A DNA stretch of 64,000 nucleotides. Origin: Coturnix japonica. Its lineage: Eukaryota > Chordata > Aves > Galliformes > Phasianidae. The translations under genes and the position numbers were made by a program. How positions within the stretch are numbered: position 1 is the first letter of the stretch; each line of letters starts with the position of its first letter. Positions 11,223-23,358 of this stretch are shown here, piece after piece. The notes beneath the pieces were generated by a model, which searched no databases, had not been told where the DNA came from, and saw only the letters and a program-made list of their open reading frames with translations. Where the stretch lies: the NCBI RefSeq assembly GCF_001577835.2, contig NW_015439867.1:219859-283858 (forward strand). The letters run 5' to 3'.

Positions 11223-12244
11223 AGGGGGGTTCTGCATGGATGGGTGTCCCAAACGGGATGGTCCTGCCCTGAAAGCTCTGCTTTGAGATGAAGGGCAGCC
11301 CAAGGGAACATTTATGTTGGGGGGTTTGGAGGGGGGGGGGAAGAAAGACAGTGAAGGAATTAAGGATGAGGACTGAGGAAGCATGCAGCTCCTTCTCCCT
11401 GTTTTGCCTTAGCTGTTAATTTGACAGTGAGTGACGATGGCTGTAAATCTGCTGCCTTTGGATGCAGCCGGGCCCGGCGCCACCAGGTGAGATGCAGACC
11501 CATGGGGTTTGGCTGGGGGTGACCCCATGAGGTGACACATCCCCACGTCCCCGGGTCCATGAGCTCATTGCTCGGGGGATCTCTGACTTCAGCCAATGAT
11601 CCATTGGAAGAAGTGAGGGGGAACAGCAGTGATGGGGAGAGGAGAAATGAGAAAGGAGCAAAAGCTCTGGGATGCCAAATGGCTTTTGTGATGTTATCAC
11701 GTCACCCCCCTCTGCTCACCTCAGTTTCCCCATCCATAACCAACTCACTGCACTGTGCTGTCCCCCTGCACTTGTATGAATTAATGCATCACGCCTCAAT
11801 TTCCCCACCCCCTTGAGGGGTCCTGCAGTGAGATATGGTGTGTGGAGGGGTATTGGTATGGGTTATTAGATGAATGGGAAGAGGACACCAAAGATGTCCC
11901 AGAAGGTTTCCTTGTGCACACAGAGATGCCCCAATGCACCCCATTTCTCACTGCCAGCACCCAGTCCTGGAGTAATCATCATGAATGCTATGGGCTGACC
12001 TACTTGTTGCAGAGCTTCTGCTTGGTGCTAAGCAGAAAATCAAGGCTTGTAGCTCAATCTGCTCTTTGTCCCATGCTGGGCATCCCAAAGCACCTCGTCA
12101 CAGGTGGAGTTTTCACCCCCCCCACCAAGGACACGGCAGTGTGGACCCCTGGCACATCCCTGCTTTCCCATCCTCTCTCCCTTGGGAGAAGCATAGCAAT
12201 ACATAGTAGAAATGGGGGAGCGGATGGCTTGGCTCTGCAGAAAT
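11223..12244. other. Unique intergenic sequence
   Basis: No gene, element or array recognised. A short G run is at 11,332-11,340. Confidence 0.5.
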
Positions 12245-12435
12245 GCCCTTAATGCCTTAATATCCCCCCTATTTTAGGGTACAATTATGGATCAGCTGCG
12301 CCTCGCCACCGTAAATCAGCATCAAAGGGCTGCCCCGCGTCAATGGGAGAACACATGTACTTACAAGACTCTGGCTGTTTGATGCTAATAAAACAAAGAT
12401 TAAATGAGAAGTCGTCATCTCTGCTCCCAAGCAGC
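12245..12435. promoter_or_regulatory. Candidate conserved non-coding element
   Basis: Contains GATGCTAATAAAACAAAGAT (an AbdB/CDX-type AATAAAAC core beside a TCF-like CAAAGAT) and CATGTACTTACAAG. It is followed by G-runs (12,450-12,470). Confidence 0.35.
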
Positions 12436-12564
12436 GTGGGCAGCCCGAGGGGGGGGTTGGGGGGGGGTGCTGGGATGGAGCCCCCAGGGATACCCCCACT
12501 CTGGGACCCCTCCCATGGAGTTCCCATCCCTTGCAGCCCCCTGCCCCACCGCCCACAGCCCGCG

Positions 12565-12725
12565 TTGGATTTTGGATGCATTAATCACTCTCTATAAACT
12601 GACAGTCCGGCTCCTGCAGCCGAAGCGATTATCCAAGCGTTTTAATGACACCTTGGACCTAAAGGTATCAATTAGGCATGTCAGGAGAAGCAATGCCCTG
12701 AGCTGATTCAGCCCAACACGACCAC
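12565..12725. promoter_or_regulatory. Candidate conserved non-coding element
   Basis: High-complexity block with AAGCGTTTTAATGACACC, GTATCAATTAGGCATGTC and GATTATCC. It is separated by only ~130 bp of G-rich filler from the preceding candidate. Confidence 0.35.
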
Positions 12726-13009
12726 GAGGCAGGGCCCTGTGCCAGGCAATCCCCAAAACACGACTGAGCCTTTGGGGCTGGGGTGGCTTAGAACTGCCCT
12801 GGGGGGGACAGAGGAGAGCTTTGTGTCTTTTATTTAGGTCTACACGCTGCTCATCCTTCTGCTTGTGCAACAGCTCCTGCAGAGTGCTTTGGATGTGCAG
12901 TGTGGTGTTGGATAGTTTAGGATGCTGTGCAGGGGTGGTAGGGAAATCAGGGCTGGGTCTGCGTTGGACTGGGGGGAGTTTGAGCTGGGTGGGATCACAG
13001 GTCTCCAGA

Positions 13010-13085
13010 TGAAGTTCCTGCTCAAACAGGTTGCTCAGAATTTGGTCCATTCTGGTCTTGAGAGCTTCCAAGGATGGAGAATGCA
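13010..13085 (-). mobile_element. CR1 LINE fragment, antisense
   Basis: The plus strand reads CAGGTTGCTCAGAATTTGGT and GAGAGCTTCCAAGGATGGAG, the reverse complement of the CR1 segment CTCCATCCTTGGA..GAGCAACCTG. It is followed within 30 bp by a pentanucleotide array. Confidence 0.75.
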
Positions 13086-13113
13086 ATAAAATATATATTA
13101 CTGGAGGGAGAAA

Positions 13114-13338
13114 GGATGGGATGGGATGGGATGGGATGGGATGGGATGGGATGGGATAGGATAGGATAGGATAGGATAGGATAGGATAGGATAGGATAGG
13201 ATAGGATAGGATAGGATAGGATAGGATAGGATAGGATAGGATAGGNATAGGATAGGATAGGATAGGATAGGATAGGATAGGATAGGATAGGATAGGATAG
13301 GATAGGATAGGATAGGATAGGATAGGATAGGATGGGAT
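13114..13338 (+). repeat. (GGATA)n pentanucleotide array with (GGATG)n left end
   Basis: The first ~45 bp are GGATG, then ~36 units of GGATA, then one GGATG. One undetermined base (13,246) interrupts the array, suggesting an assembly join or a collapsed copy number. Confidence 0.97.
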
Positions 13339-15808
13339 GCAGAGGAGTTTTCCAGCCAGCCATTGGCATAAAAGGTACAGTACAGTTCAGGGATAGATGA
13401 GTCCATGGGGCAGGAACCCTGACAACATCCCCAGATGAGAGATTGTGCTGCCATTGCCCTGGCATCATTTCTCCTGATGGATTTCCCAGATCTTCTTTTG
13501 GGTCCTTTTGGAACTCTCTAGCCCCAGCATCCCTTGAAGATTCAGTGCCACCAGGTGTGGTGTGGGGGCTTGAAGCTGAGCATCAAGACTTGGGATGTTG
13601 CACATACATGAAGGAAAACACACTTCAGCCCAGAACAGAGGAGCTGGGGGTGGGTCTCAAGATGACTCCATCAGCCCCAGCTCCTTGTGCAGAACACAAA
13701 GCCTCACTCCCCAGTTGGATCCATCTCTCCTTTTGGGTCCAACAAAACTCATGACCTCATGGAGACCTCACGCCTCCGCTTTCCCCCATCAAAGCCCGAA
13801 ATTCTGCAGGCTCCCTCTGACCCCAGGCGGTCAAGAGGAGGATTTCCACTCAGGGAGACCAAAACAAAGCAGAAAACCACCACTGTGAGCAGAGGCCGAA
13901 GGCTCAGGCAGCAGCTTGGCCTGCAGTCATCTTCCATGGCCATGACTCAACGTGGTCGCGGGCTCAGGTTCTCACATTCCTCCCTGCATTCCAGCACCCT
14001 TCCCCAAGGGAAAAGCCTTGGAGAAGAGTAGGGAGTCCAAGCCAGCTGTGGGCAGCTGAGGAGCTCTTTGTGGTGACACAAGGTCTGTCTTCATCAGACG
14101 GCCTGCCAAAAATGCGTCTCCTTAGATGCTGGCAATGACATCTTTTTGGGAGCTGGCTGCCTCCTATTTCTCTGGAGCTAGAAAGGCTCTAAAGCCAACG
14201 AACTGTCAAAGCCTGAGGGCTATAAACATGTGGTTTTGCCACCCAAGGTCTTTCTCCTTGTTTTTGCCGTCCTGGCGTTGGGTGTTTTCTTTTTCTTTTC
14301 TTATTTAAAGAGCCTCTGGGATAGGGCAGATTTTGTGCATACAGCTATGGATCCCTGCTGGTCCCTGCAGGTGTTGGGCCAAGAACAACACAGGGCTGGG
14401 GAGAACTCACCACAAAGCCACAGGCGTGCAATGCAGGACACCTCGCTCCTCTCCACCACAACGTTGGCCAACCTCTGCCCTTCAATCATCAGTTCCTGAG
14501 CTTGTGGGGAAAGGGTGGAAGTCATCCAGGTGGGACATCACTTCCACTTCCAAACTTATCCCTGATCCCATCCAATGGTAATCACCATGTCGTGCTGCAC
14601 CCAATGCAGTTGAGATGGGATCCACCTAAAAGGGATGGAGGAACCCCAGTCCTTTTAGAGAGGAAAAGAATGAGGGGGTTTTGATATCATACCTCCAAGG
14701 CCCTTTGGTACTCTGAGACATATCAGATCACATACTCCTCACACAGAGCTCAGCATTGGGCTTCAGTTATCATTAATGTAGGTGGTCATCCTCAGCATTT
14801 TTCTCCTTGAATCGTTCCTGGAAGAGGTGCTGAGAAGCAGCGGTGCAGGTTGGACCGGTCTGTGATAAGGCTTAGATAGCAAAAGCTCCGTTATAATCAG
14901 AGGGGAGGAAGAGGCACCTGCAGAGCGTGAATCACTGCTGATCGGTACCCGAGATAGCGCAGGTGAATTGTCCTTGGCTTCCCTGCTGCCATGCTGGGAG
15001 CCAAGGGGAACCATCCAGAACACACAGCGCCTCAATGGGCCACGGGGCGACTCCATGGTGGGATTTCACATCAAGTGAAGGAGGGGTTCCATCCACCCCT
15101 CTCATTTATGGACCCCCATAGGTATATAATGCCCCAGTCCCATTGCAGGGAGCAGACCTTCCCCTTTTAAATCTTGCCTTGGAATCTTTATTTATTCATT
15201 TATTTAATGTGCCACAGAGCGTTGGTTCAATTCCAGGGCATTTTTCGAATAGCTTTCAAAGCCAGAGGGAGGTGGGGCAGGGAAGAGCTCTGTTCTGGAG
15301 CTAAGCTGGGATATACGGGCTTAATTCAGCACTCCAAAGGAATTAATTCAGCACTCCAAGGGAATTAGTTTGCCACTCCGAGGGAAGATCGCTGATGCAA
15401 ATGGGAGGCGAAGGTGCTGAGCTGAGCGTTGCAATCCCATCTTCTCCGGGGCACATGGGAACGTGGCGGTGACTCAAAAGGCTGCGGTAGCTGCTGCTGG
15501 GAGAGGAGTTGTCTGAGCCCGTCAGTGCACGTGAGAGTGGGCAAAGGAGGGCAGGCAGGGTTAGAACCAGCACAGAAGAGGGAGGGAGAGAGCTGTGGCT
15601 TCTTAAAGCAAGAGGGAGAATATTCTGTGCTGGAAATAGCAGCTATGGTGGCACAATAGGATGGGAGGAGGAATACGGTGGGGAGCATCCATCACCCATC
15701 ATCATCATCATCCTTGAAACACAGTGATAACTGAGGGCTGAATGGGAATGATCCATGCATGAATGAGTGGATGTCCAACTCATTGGCTTGGGGTCCCATA
15801 GAGTAACT
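13339..15808. other. Unique intergenic sequence with possible regulatory islands
   Basis: No gene recognised. Sub-regions 14,115-14,310 and 14,770-14,960 are higher-complexity and may be regulatory. 15,300-15,370 holds three near-copies of CAGCACTCCAAAGGAATTA (19-20 bp). Confidence 0.45.
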
Positions 15809-15930
15809 CATCCCATCCCATCCCATCCCATCCCATCCCATCCCATCCCATCCCATCCCATCCCATCCCATCCCATTCCATCCTATACCATGCCATGCCA
15901 TGCCATCTTCATCCCCATCCCATCCCAACC
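15809..15930 (+). repeat. (CATCC)n pentanucleotide array
   Basis: About 13 perfect copies, then decayed copies (CATGC). It is the reverse complement of the GGATG type seen at 13,114. Confidence 0.95.
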
Positions 15931-17620
15931 AAGTGGCCCAAGCTACATGTGACACACATGAACACAGCTCTGTGATGCCTTGTGCACAAGAGCTCAAGGC
16001 TGATGGGAGCAGCATCACTGAGGTTTGGTCTGAGTTTGGGCAGCTCAGGTCTCTTGGGGCTCATTCCCCGTGAGGAGGTTTCTTGTCCTGATGGATGAGT
16101 GGCAGCCTGACTTGGGAGGAAGACCTGGAGGAACAACAGGATCCTTCCAAATCTCTATTTATCCCTTCAGGTAAGCCTTTATCTTCTCAATCAACAGCCA
16201 CAAAAGCATTTACTTTCAATGGACAGTTCCTCATTGAGTGCTGATTTCTCCATCTTAGACAGCACAGGTGGCCCTTATGAAGTGTCCATTTATCTCCAAT
16301 GGGACACTGGTCAAGTTAACACCTCATGGCGAGGGTAGAGCATCCTATGGACCATGCCAGGCTGAAACCATCCCCTGCTCTACCTGCCCTCTCCTTTTGA
16401 GATGGAGGCAGGGTCAGGAGGTGCCTTAGAGATACAGCAGATGGTGAAGGCACCAACCATGCCCAGCCTTGCTCACCATCCCTGCATGGATACGTGCACC
16501 CAACGAGGTCATGGGTTGAGAGAAACCACCTCAGCATCGGCTGGTGGAGGGGAGGGGATGGGTTTGTTCCAGGCAAGGAGACAACCAGGCCAAAGAGTCA
16601 TGAGTTCTTGGCTACGGAGGGGCTCATTCCTTGCAGAGAAAATTACTGGCAAGTGGCTGAAGCATTGAGTGCTGCTCCCCGGCCCTACCCTCGCTGAGAG
16701 CGATGTGAAGGCAATTATTAGAGCTTCTGCAAGGGAAAGGGGGAGGGAGAGGAGGAGAGAGAAGAAAAAAAGGATATTAAAAAAAAAAAAAAAAAAAAGA
16801 AAGGGAACAACCTGGAGAGCTGAAAGCTGCTGCCTGGATGTGGGTTTTCAACAAGAGTGCTTGGCACATCTGTTTGCCTAACCCAATGCATCACACAGGC
16901 TCCGAAAGCTATAATCAGGCAATTTCAGGGTGTGGAGCCGGGCACTAAATAAGTACTGAGATAAGTGCACGCATTGTTCACACGCCAAGAGTCAAAAAGA
17001 CGTGCAGACAGCAAGCACCGTGCCGGCCCAAGGGATGGGGCAAGCCCCCAGATCCCAAACCCAATAGAGCCTAATTGGGGATGGGGGCACCCCAGGGCTG
17101 GATATGGGCATCCTATAGCAAAGTGCCTGCAGGGAGAAGATGAGCAGTGGGGAAAAACCCATAGATTGAAGAGCAAAGAGCCTGGCTTTGCATCCCCATG
17201 CCAAAAAAACCCTTGGTGTAAGTGTCAGTGGCGTCATCATGGAAAGGTGGTGCTTGTCACAAATAAATCACCCCTTGCCTTTTAGCTGTGATGATAATTA
17301 TATGGTGTCTTAAGTATCTGTACAAACTGTCAGGGGAAATATATGGTGAGTAAAGAAACTTGGAGCTTGCTAGCAGGGAAATGTTAAGGTGTCTCAGCTT
17401 AGCTGCTACAAAGGAACCTTGTCTGGATTTATTTGGGGGTGGGAATGATGAAAGGTTGGATTCGTGTCCTTTCTTGTCCGTCAGGAGACATTTAACGCGG
17501 TTGTATAACCCTAATGGTTTTCTTTTCTTTTTTTCCTTCCTTCTCAAAAGGAAAATGAGAGAATTGGAGGTTGGGGATCACGAACAGACCCGGGGAGGGA
17601 GGGGAGAGGGGTCCCCTTTG
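15931..17620. other. Unique intergenic sequence
   Basis: No gene recognised outside the purine tract at 16,735-16,806. 17,285-17,520 is AT-richer (GATGATAATTATATGGTGTC) and could be regulatory. Confidence 0.45.
16735..16806 (+). repeat. Purine tract ending in poly(A)
   Basis: GGGAGGGAGAGGAGGAGAG grades into about 20 A (16,779-16,798) and AGAAAGGG. Confidence 0.9.
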
Positions 17621-17621
17621 G

Positions 17622-17868
17622 GCACAGCTGGATCCTGAGAACATCTGGATCCTGGAAACATCTGGATCCTGGGCGCAGCTGGATCGCGGGCACAGCTGGA
17701 TCCTGGGTGCAGCTGGATGACAGACACAGCTGGATGATGGGCACAGGATCCCATGCAAAGCTGGATGCCATGCACAGCTGGATACAGGGCACATCTGGAT
17801 GCAGGGCGCTGCTCCATGGTGGGCACAGCTGGATGCCACGCACAGCTGGACCCTGGGCATAGCCAGGT
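17622..17868 (+). repeat. 17-bp minisatellite (GCACAGCTGGATCCTGG)n
   Basis: About 14 diverged copies, each with a CAGCTG E-box or a CATCTG variant. One unit (around 17,742) has lost a few bases. Confidence 0.93.
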
Positions 17869-18990
17869 ATTGCTGCTCCCAAATGAAGCCCATGATGATC
17901 CCTGGAGCCATCAAGGATGCTGGTGCAGCCCAAATCCCCCCACCCCTCCTTCAGGGAGCTGCACAGAGAGCAGCTGTGCAGGGCTGGCACCCAATGGAGC
18001 CGATTTCACAATGGAGGTGGGAAAGGTTGGGTCCCACACTGCACCCCATCCATCACCCCCGTGCACCCCACAGCAGTTACAGTGCTATGGGAACGGGGCA
18101 CACTTTGCTTTGCCCTCACTCAACCCCCAGTTTTGGTTCAGCATCCCCATGCAAGAATCTAATTCAACCCAAAATGCTCCGCTTTGCCAAAAAAATGCTC
18201 TATTTTTGCCAAGAAATTTGGCTTTGCCCCCCAAAAAACCCCAACCTCACTTTCTGCATTTCTTCCCCTTTCAGATCTCCCCCTTTTGATGAATCCACAC
18301 ACCAGCTGGGCTCGGTCACAGCTCTTTCAGTTATAGGTGTGGTCGCTTACACAAACAATAATTACCCCAACAGAACCCCAAGGGGGATACAGCCCTGCAT
18401 ATAAAGCTCCAACAGCAAATCACAGCCAGCTCTGTGGTCACCTCCACTTGTCCCCATAGGGGAAACTGAGGCACAGGGCCACAGTGTGCTCAGGGTCAGT
18501 GCTGTCCCTCCTCCTCCTCTTCCTCCTCCCTCCCACTGCATGATGCCCTGAGCGCAGCTCCGTTGTGCAGGGATGCTGCATGCTCACACATGCTGCAGTG
18601 GGGTAATCCCCGCCTGCATTGGCTCCTGTGCTGCAGATGGATCCCAAATCTTTTCTCTTTTCATTGTTGGGAGGAGGGAAGTGCCCTCAAGGAGGAGGTG
18701 AGGACCTGCTGGGGTGGTTTCTTGCATGGGTTTGTGGGGTGCTGTGTGATGATGTCTCGTTGCCTTCATCCCCATCCTCAGCGCTATAGGATCGACCCAG
18801 TTCACAACTGGGATGAAGCAAAGCATCTCCTAGGGATGGGAGGGGGGGTCTGCACCCTGATCTGAGGGCTGCGCCCTGTTCGGGTCCCCCTCCCACATAG
18901 AGCATCCCCAGCCCCACAGCAGCATCCCCAGATCCACATCCCACCCCGCTCCCCTATGGGGCAGACCCCAGCTATGGGGCTGCGCCTTAC
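17869..18990. other. Unique intergenic sequence
   Basis: No gene recognised. Frames up to ~200 codons at 17,750-18,400 are low-complexity continuations of the minisatellite. Confidence 0.45.
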
Positions 18991-19180
18991 AGCCAATCCT
19001 ACTCTGCCAGTTGTGCTTCTGACCAATCTCGTGCTGCCACCTGCCTCTTCTCCCAGCCAATCCCGCTCATCCACCCACGTTCCCAGCCAATCCCGTGCAT
19101 CCAGACGGGCTCCCAGCCAATCCCACGCTGCCCTATTGCGGGCTATATAAACCCAGGAGGGGCCATACAAAGCCCACTGG
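18991..19180 (+). promoter_or_regulatory. Promoter-like array: five CCAAT boxes spaced 30-34 bp, then a TATA box
   Basis: CCAAT pentamers start at 18,993, 19,023, 19,057, 19,087 and 19,117, the last three inside TCCCAGCCAATCCC. A TATATAAA box (19,144-19,151) follows the last by 27 bp, so a TSS is expected about 19,175-19,182. Three-helical-turn spacing would put NF-Y complexes on one face. No clear coding exon follows on the plus strand. It may drive a non-coding RNA, or be a ~30-bp minisatellite that happens to contain CCAAT. Confidence 0.5.
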
Positions 19181-20190
19181 TCTATTTTGGGGGGGCGGGG
19201 GGGAAATAGTGTTTTTTACTGAAAGGGGGCATGCCAAGCACCCCATAACCCCATAACATGAAGGCAATGGGGCTGCCTGTATCCCACAGACCCTCTCCCC
19301 TCCATCCCTTCCTAATTAGGCCCCGCTCCACAAAGCTCATTAGGGCCTCATTAGGGCTCTCATTAACCCCTGCCCAGTGTCCTTGCTCTGCTAACGCATC
19401 CCACAAAGCCATAATTAGGACAAAGCCGAGCTCCAGCTAACGAGCTCCAGGTAACGAGCTCCTCAGGCGCCAGCGGCATCCCATCCCTTGTTTTATTTTA
19501 TTTTATATTTTATCTTATTTTATAATCCCCTCTTTCCCCTCCCTGCTTCCTCCGCTCGTTTATTTATGGGCCTTTTATGGCGATGGATATTTGCACGGAA
19601 GCTGTTTCCTGCTGTTCCAGCATCCTCGGGTCGGGATGCGGCGGTTTCCATGGCAATGCAGCTCGATGCTGCAGAGGACCGGGCTGCCGTCAGGTGGGAG
19701 CAGGGAAGGAACAAAGAGGGGCCAAAAGGGGGGGAAAGACCCCCCGTTCTATGCAGCTGTAGTGGTTCTGAACAGAGGAGAAGGGAGCAGGAGGAGCTGA
19801 TGGGACTGATGGGATCTGAAAGGGATCAGCTCCGCTCAATGTGGTGATGGAGAGGGGAGGCTGAGGGCAAACCCCAAATATAACCCGTTTTAGGGATCAT
19901 TTTGATGGGGATCCCAGCATTGCCCTCAGGTTGGTTGCTGCTGTAGTTCCCATCCGTGCCTTAATGTGCTGCTACCTCGGTCTCACCCTCCACATCCCCC
20001 TGTAGCGCTGCCATAATATTTGCATGCTGGAGACAAAGGCTCAAGGGCACATGTGCTGGTTTTCCACTGCATCCCATTGTACCCCAATGGCTCCATGAAT
20101 TACCCAGGAAACCCATCTGAGGGCTCTAGGATGTGCAGCACCATGGGCAGCAGGCTTGGACTGACCTGTCTGCCCTGTAAAACCCCATTT
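19181..20190. other. Region downstream of the CCAAT/TATA array, no gene recognised
   Basis: Contains a G run (19,189-19,203), three CATTAGGGC repeats (19,335-19,365), a (TTTTA)n patch (19,490-19,522), and a GC-rich part (19,560-19,700) resembling a regulatory element. If the upstream array is a promoter, its first exon would start here. Confidence 0.45.
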
Positions 20191-20364
20191 CGCCCCAGAT
20201 TTGCCCCGTTTCCTTCCAGATTTGCCCCCTTTCCCTCCAGATTTGCCCCATTTTCTTCCAGATTTGCCCCGTTTCGTACCAGATTTGCCCCCTTTGCCTC
20301 CAGATTTGCCCCGTTTCCCTCCAGATTTGCCCCGTTTCCCTCCAGATTTGCCCCATTTCCCACC
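20191..20364 (+). repeat. 21-bp minisatellite (CCAGATTTGCCCCGTTTCCCT)n
   Basis: About 8 copies. Because 21 is divisible by 3, it yields heptapeptide-repeat frames (FPPDLPR and its antisense GNGANLE), which are artefacts. Confidence 0.97.
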
Positions 20365-21420
20365 AATGCCACCAGCTGTGTCTGTGCCTTCCCTCCCTGC
20401 CAGGACATGGGGAATCTGGACGCAATTAATCCTGATAACATGTCCCCAAGAGTGGAGCAAGAAGGGGACAGTGCTGGTCGATAAAACCCAGATCCCAATG
20501 GTTCCAACGCATAGCCATGATGCTTGCATCTCCCTTTCCAACACAAAACAAGGGGCAGGATGCGCTGCAATGGGGAGAACACACAAAACACACAAAAAAT
20601 GGGGAGAACACGGTCTTTTTCCCCCTGTGTTTCATGCCATGGGGGAGAGCAGACAGCACATCTGCCAGCAATAGGGAAACACAGATCGCGTTCACGCATT
20701 GGCCTTCGCCATCGCACCCTATGGCCGCGGCTCTGCCCCACACTGCTGCCCCTCCGCTTATCTCTGGGCCATATTTTGTACTAAACTCCATCTCCCCCTC
20801 CAGCCCCTCGGTACCTCAGTGCTGCCTTTTGTTGTGTTTTCATTTTTATTCCTCCACCAGTCTATAAAACGACAGTAATAGGTGCTGCAAATCACGGGAG
20901 CGGCCGACGTTGAGTGCGCCGGTGCCGATGGGCTCTTTGTGACCCCAGTGCAGCAGTGCTGATTTTCTCTTTTATTCCTTTATTTATTTATTTTGTGCCC
21001 CCCCTTCCTCAAAAAAAAAAGGTAATTTCAGTGCCGACTTCATGCAACAAAGGGAAGGAGCTGACTGCAAGAAATCAAACCGTATGATGAAATGACTGCA
21101 GCCAGGGTGCAGCGCGGTGGCACGTTGCAACCATTCCCCGCACCCACTTTGCCATATGTTTGTCCTCCTCTTTTTTATTTGGTTGCTCTGCTTTTGTTCC
21201 ATTACGCATTTAGGAATGGAAGGAAAGAAGGGAGGGGGAGGGCTGGGAACGCATTGGGGGCTTTTCTTCTTATTTCTTTGCAAAACCATCCCCAAAAATC
21301 ACGGCATGATGTGGGCGGCCGAACCCGGCTCAGGTTTCCATCCCAGCTCTGCAGTTCTATGAGTGCAGCTCAGGCATCTTCCATTTTTGCTTCCCCTTGC
21401 GAGCCGCAGTGGAACAATCA
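20365..21420. other. Unique intergenic sequence
   Basis: No gene recognised. A CpG-bearing stretch 20,895-20,935 (GGAGCGGCCGACGTTGAGTG) and an A-run at 21,011-21,020 are the only notable points. Confidence 0.45.
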
Positions 21421-21424
21421 GGCG

Positions 21425-21670
21425 TTGTGTTCACGCTCCTCTCTATTCATACGGTAATTAGAAAGCTCGGAATGACAGCCCGCTTAATGACGGCTGTAAT
21501 ATGTACCTGCATCTCGCACAACAGCTGGCGCGCTGGAGAAAATGCAGCCATGTTTCTTTGAGATGGGCTAATAGGAAAATCTTGAAGCTAACAAGGAAAT
21601 AAATCTCCCCAAGGCTAAACTTTGCAGAAAATGGTTTCGTGTGCAGAGAGAGAGGAATTTTAAATGAGTT
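21425..21670. promoter_or_regulatory. Candidate conserved non-coding element
   Basis: High-complexity block with CATACGGTAATTAGAAAGCT, CGCTTAATGACGGCTG, CAACAGCTGGCGCGCTGG and AACAAGGAAATAAATC. It has several homeodomain cores and a CAGCTG E-box, and differs from the GC-rich flanks. Confidence 0.4.
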
Positions 21671-22320
21671 GGCCAAATCCAGCCCGGCTGCAGAGGTGCT
21701 TTATGGGGGGATAAATCAGGGCTGGGGGGTGCTGAGAGATGGGGTTTGATGTAAAGGGGGTTTTGAGATGGGGGAGGCAATGAGCTCTCCCAGTGTATGG
21801 CATGGGGTGAGGAGTCTGGAGGGGCTGATGCTTTGTGTTGGCTCTGGGCTCCAGGAGGGGAAGATGAAGACTGAATAGCGCCATTCCCACTGCCCCATAG
21901 AGCTGGTCTCTGTGGTCATCATCTCCATGGGGTGGATCCCTCTCCCTTGGACGCCAATCTCAGTCCATAGGTGATGTGATGTCCTGGGGCGCTTTCCCAT
22001 TGAGCAGCCCCCCTCCCCCCCAACCCCTCAGCCCACCCTCCCAGGGTCTCTCTTTCCCTCTGGGTCCTTCCATCATCTTCATTTTATCCTTTCAGCATAA
22101 TATGGAATGACTTCAGTAGGTGCTGCGGATCCAAGTCTGGGTGCCGCATCAGCCCTAGTTTCCCTCCTGGTATCTCCTTGGAGAAAGAAGAAGTAAAGAT
22201 GTTCCAGCAATCACCACAAAGCCCTTTTCTCCCCCTTTTTGCCCCCAAAACAAGGACTGGTTGCACCATGCACACACAGTGTGGTTTAGCACATGGGGTG
22301 CAGCGTGGTGGAGATGGTGG

Positions 22321-22546
22321 GGATGAGTTGGGGCTGGAGTGGATGATCCCAGAGATCTTTTCCAACCCAAATGACTCTGTGGGGCTCTGAGTGGCTGCGG
22401 TCGCGGTTGGTTGATGGTTGGACTGGATGATGTTACTGCTCTTCTCCAACCCGAGTGACTCCATGAGTGGGGATGAGTTGGCGCTTGGACTGGATGACCT
22501 TCATGCTCTTTTCCCACCTTAATGACTCCATAACTCCACGATTCCA
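22321..22546 (+). mobile_element. Three tandem CR1 3' tails, sense
   Basis: Three consecutive copies of the short CR1 tail: GGCTGGAGTGGATGATCCC..TTTTCCAACCC (22,321-22,383), TTGGACTGGATGATGTT..CTTCTCCAACCC (22,405-22,466) and CTTGGACTGGATGACCTT..CTTTTCCCACC with CACGATTCCAT (22,469-22,546). All point the same way. Confidence 0.75.
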
Positions 22547-23358
22547 TCCCAATGCAGTGCACCCACCCAATGCAAAGAACCCTACATTACTCCCACCACC
22601 CCAACCTTTGAGGATCAGCACTGGAGCCTCCAAATACCCCTCCTTCACCATACGGTGCTCAGCCCAGGGCTTGGGATCAGGATGAGATGAATTCCAGCCG
22701 GGCCCACGTGCTGCCTCTCGCCGATGATTTGCAGCACAGAGCAGCCCTGCTCACTGCGTGCCTCCTTCCAAATGGCTCCGTCTGACCCGGCTCAAGTTCT
22801 CCCCAGCACTAATTGATTTCTGCTTCCTGCCGGTTCCCTTCCAGCCCCCCACCAGCCTCCAGCCCTCGGGAACCCGCAGACAAAGCCTCCGGGCTCTCAG
22901 TTTCCTGCACTCAACCTCCATCCATCTGATCATGTATCTTAACAAAAAATCTGTGAATTCCTCTATTTCTTCCCCCTCCGCCCCCCCATTTCTTTCTTTT
23001 CCCCCCTTCCTTTTTCTCAGGCATCCCAAGGGAAGTTCCCAGAGCCTTCTCCCCATTGCTCACAGCCATCTGCTCCGACCCACAGTGAGTTCCCTTTCCT
23101 CCCCATCTCCCATTAAGGACCATGTTAATCCGCCCCGTTCGGGTCGCACATGGCTGTTTGGAGGGACGTGGGAAATGGCTCTTTGCAAGAGGAGACCTCA
23201 AAGCCAATTTGGGGCCAAATTTCAGCCTTTTCCCATTGCAGCCTCCAGCCGTTATCAGCCCATAAATGCAAATCCTCCTTGCTCTCCTTCTGTCCTTACC
23301 TCTGGCTGTGATTTCAAATGAGGGATGGGGAAGTTGTCAGTGTGGTTTCATCCCCAAT

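Noticed and set aside
16735-16806. Processed pseudogene tail (poly A)
   Set aside because: No recognisable mRNA-like sequence upstream and the A run grows out of a purine tract.
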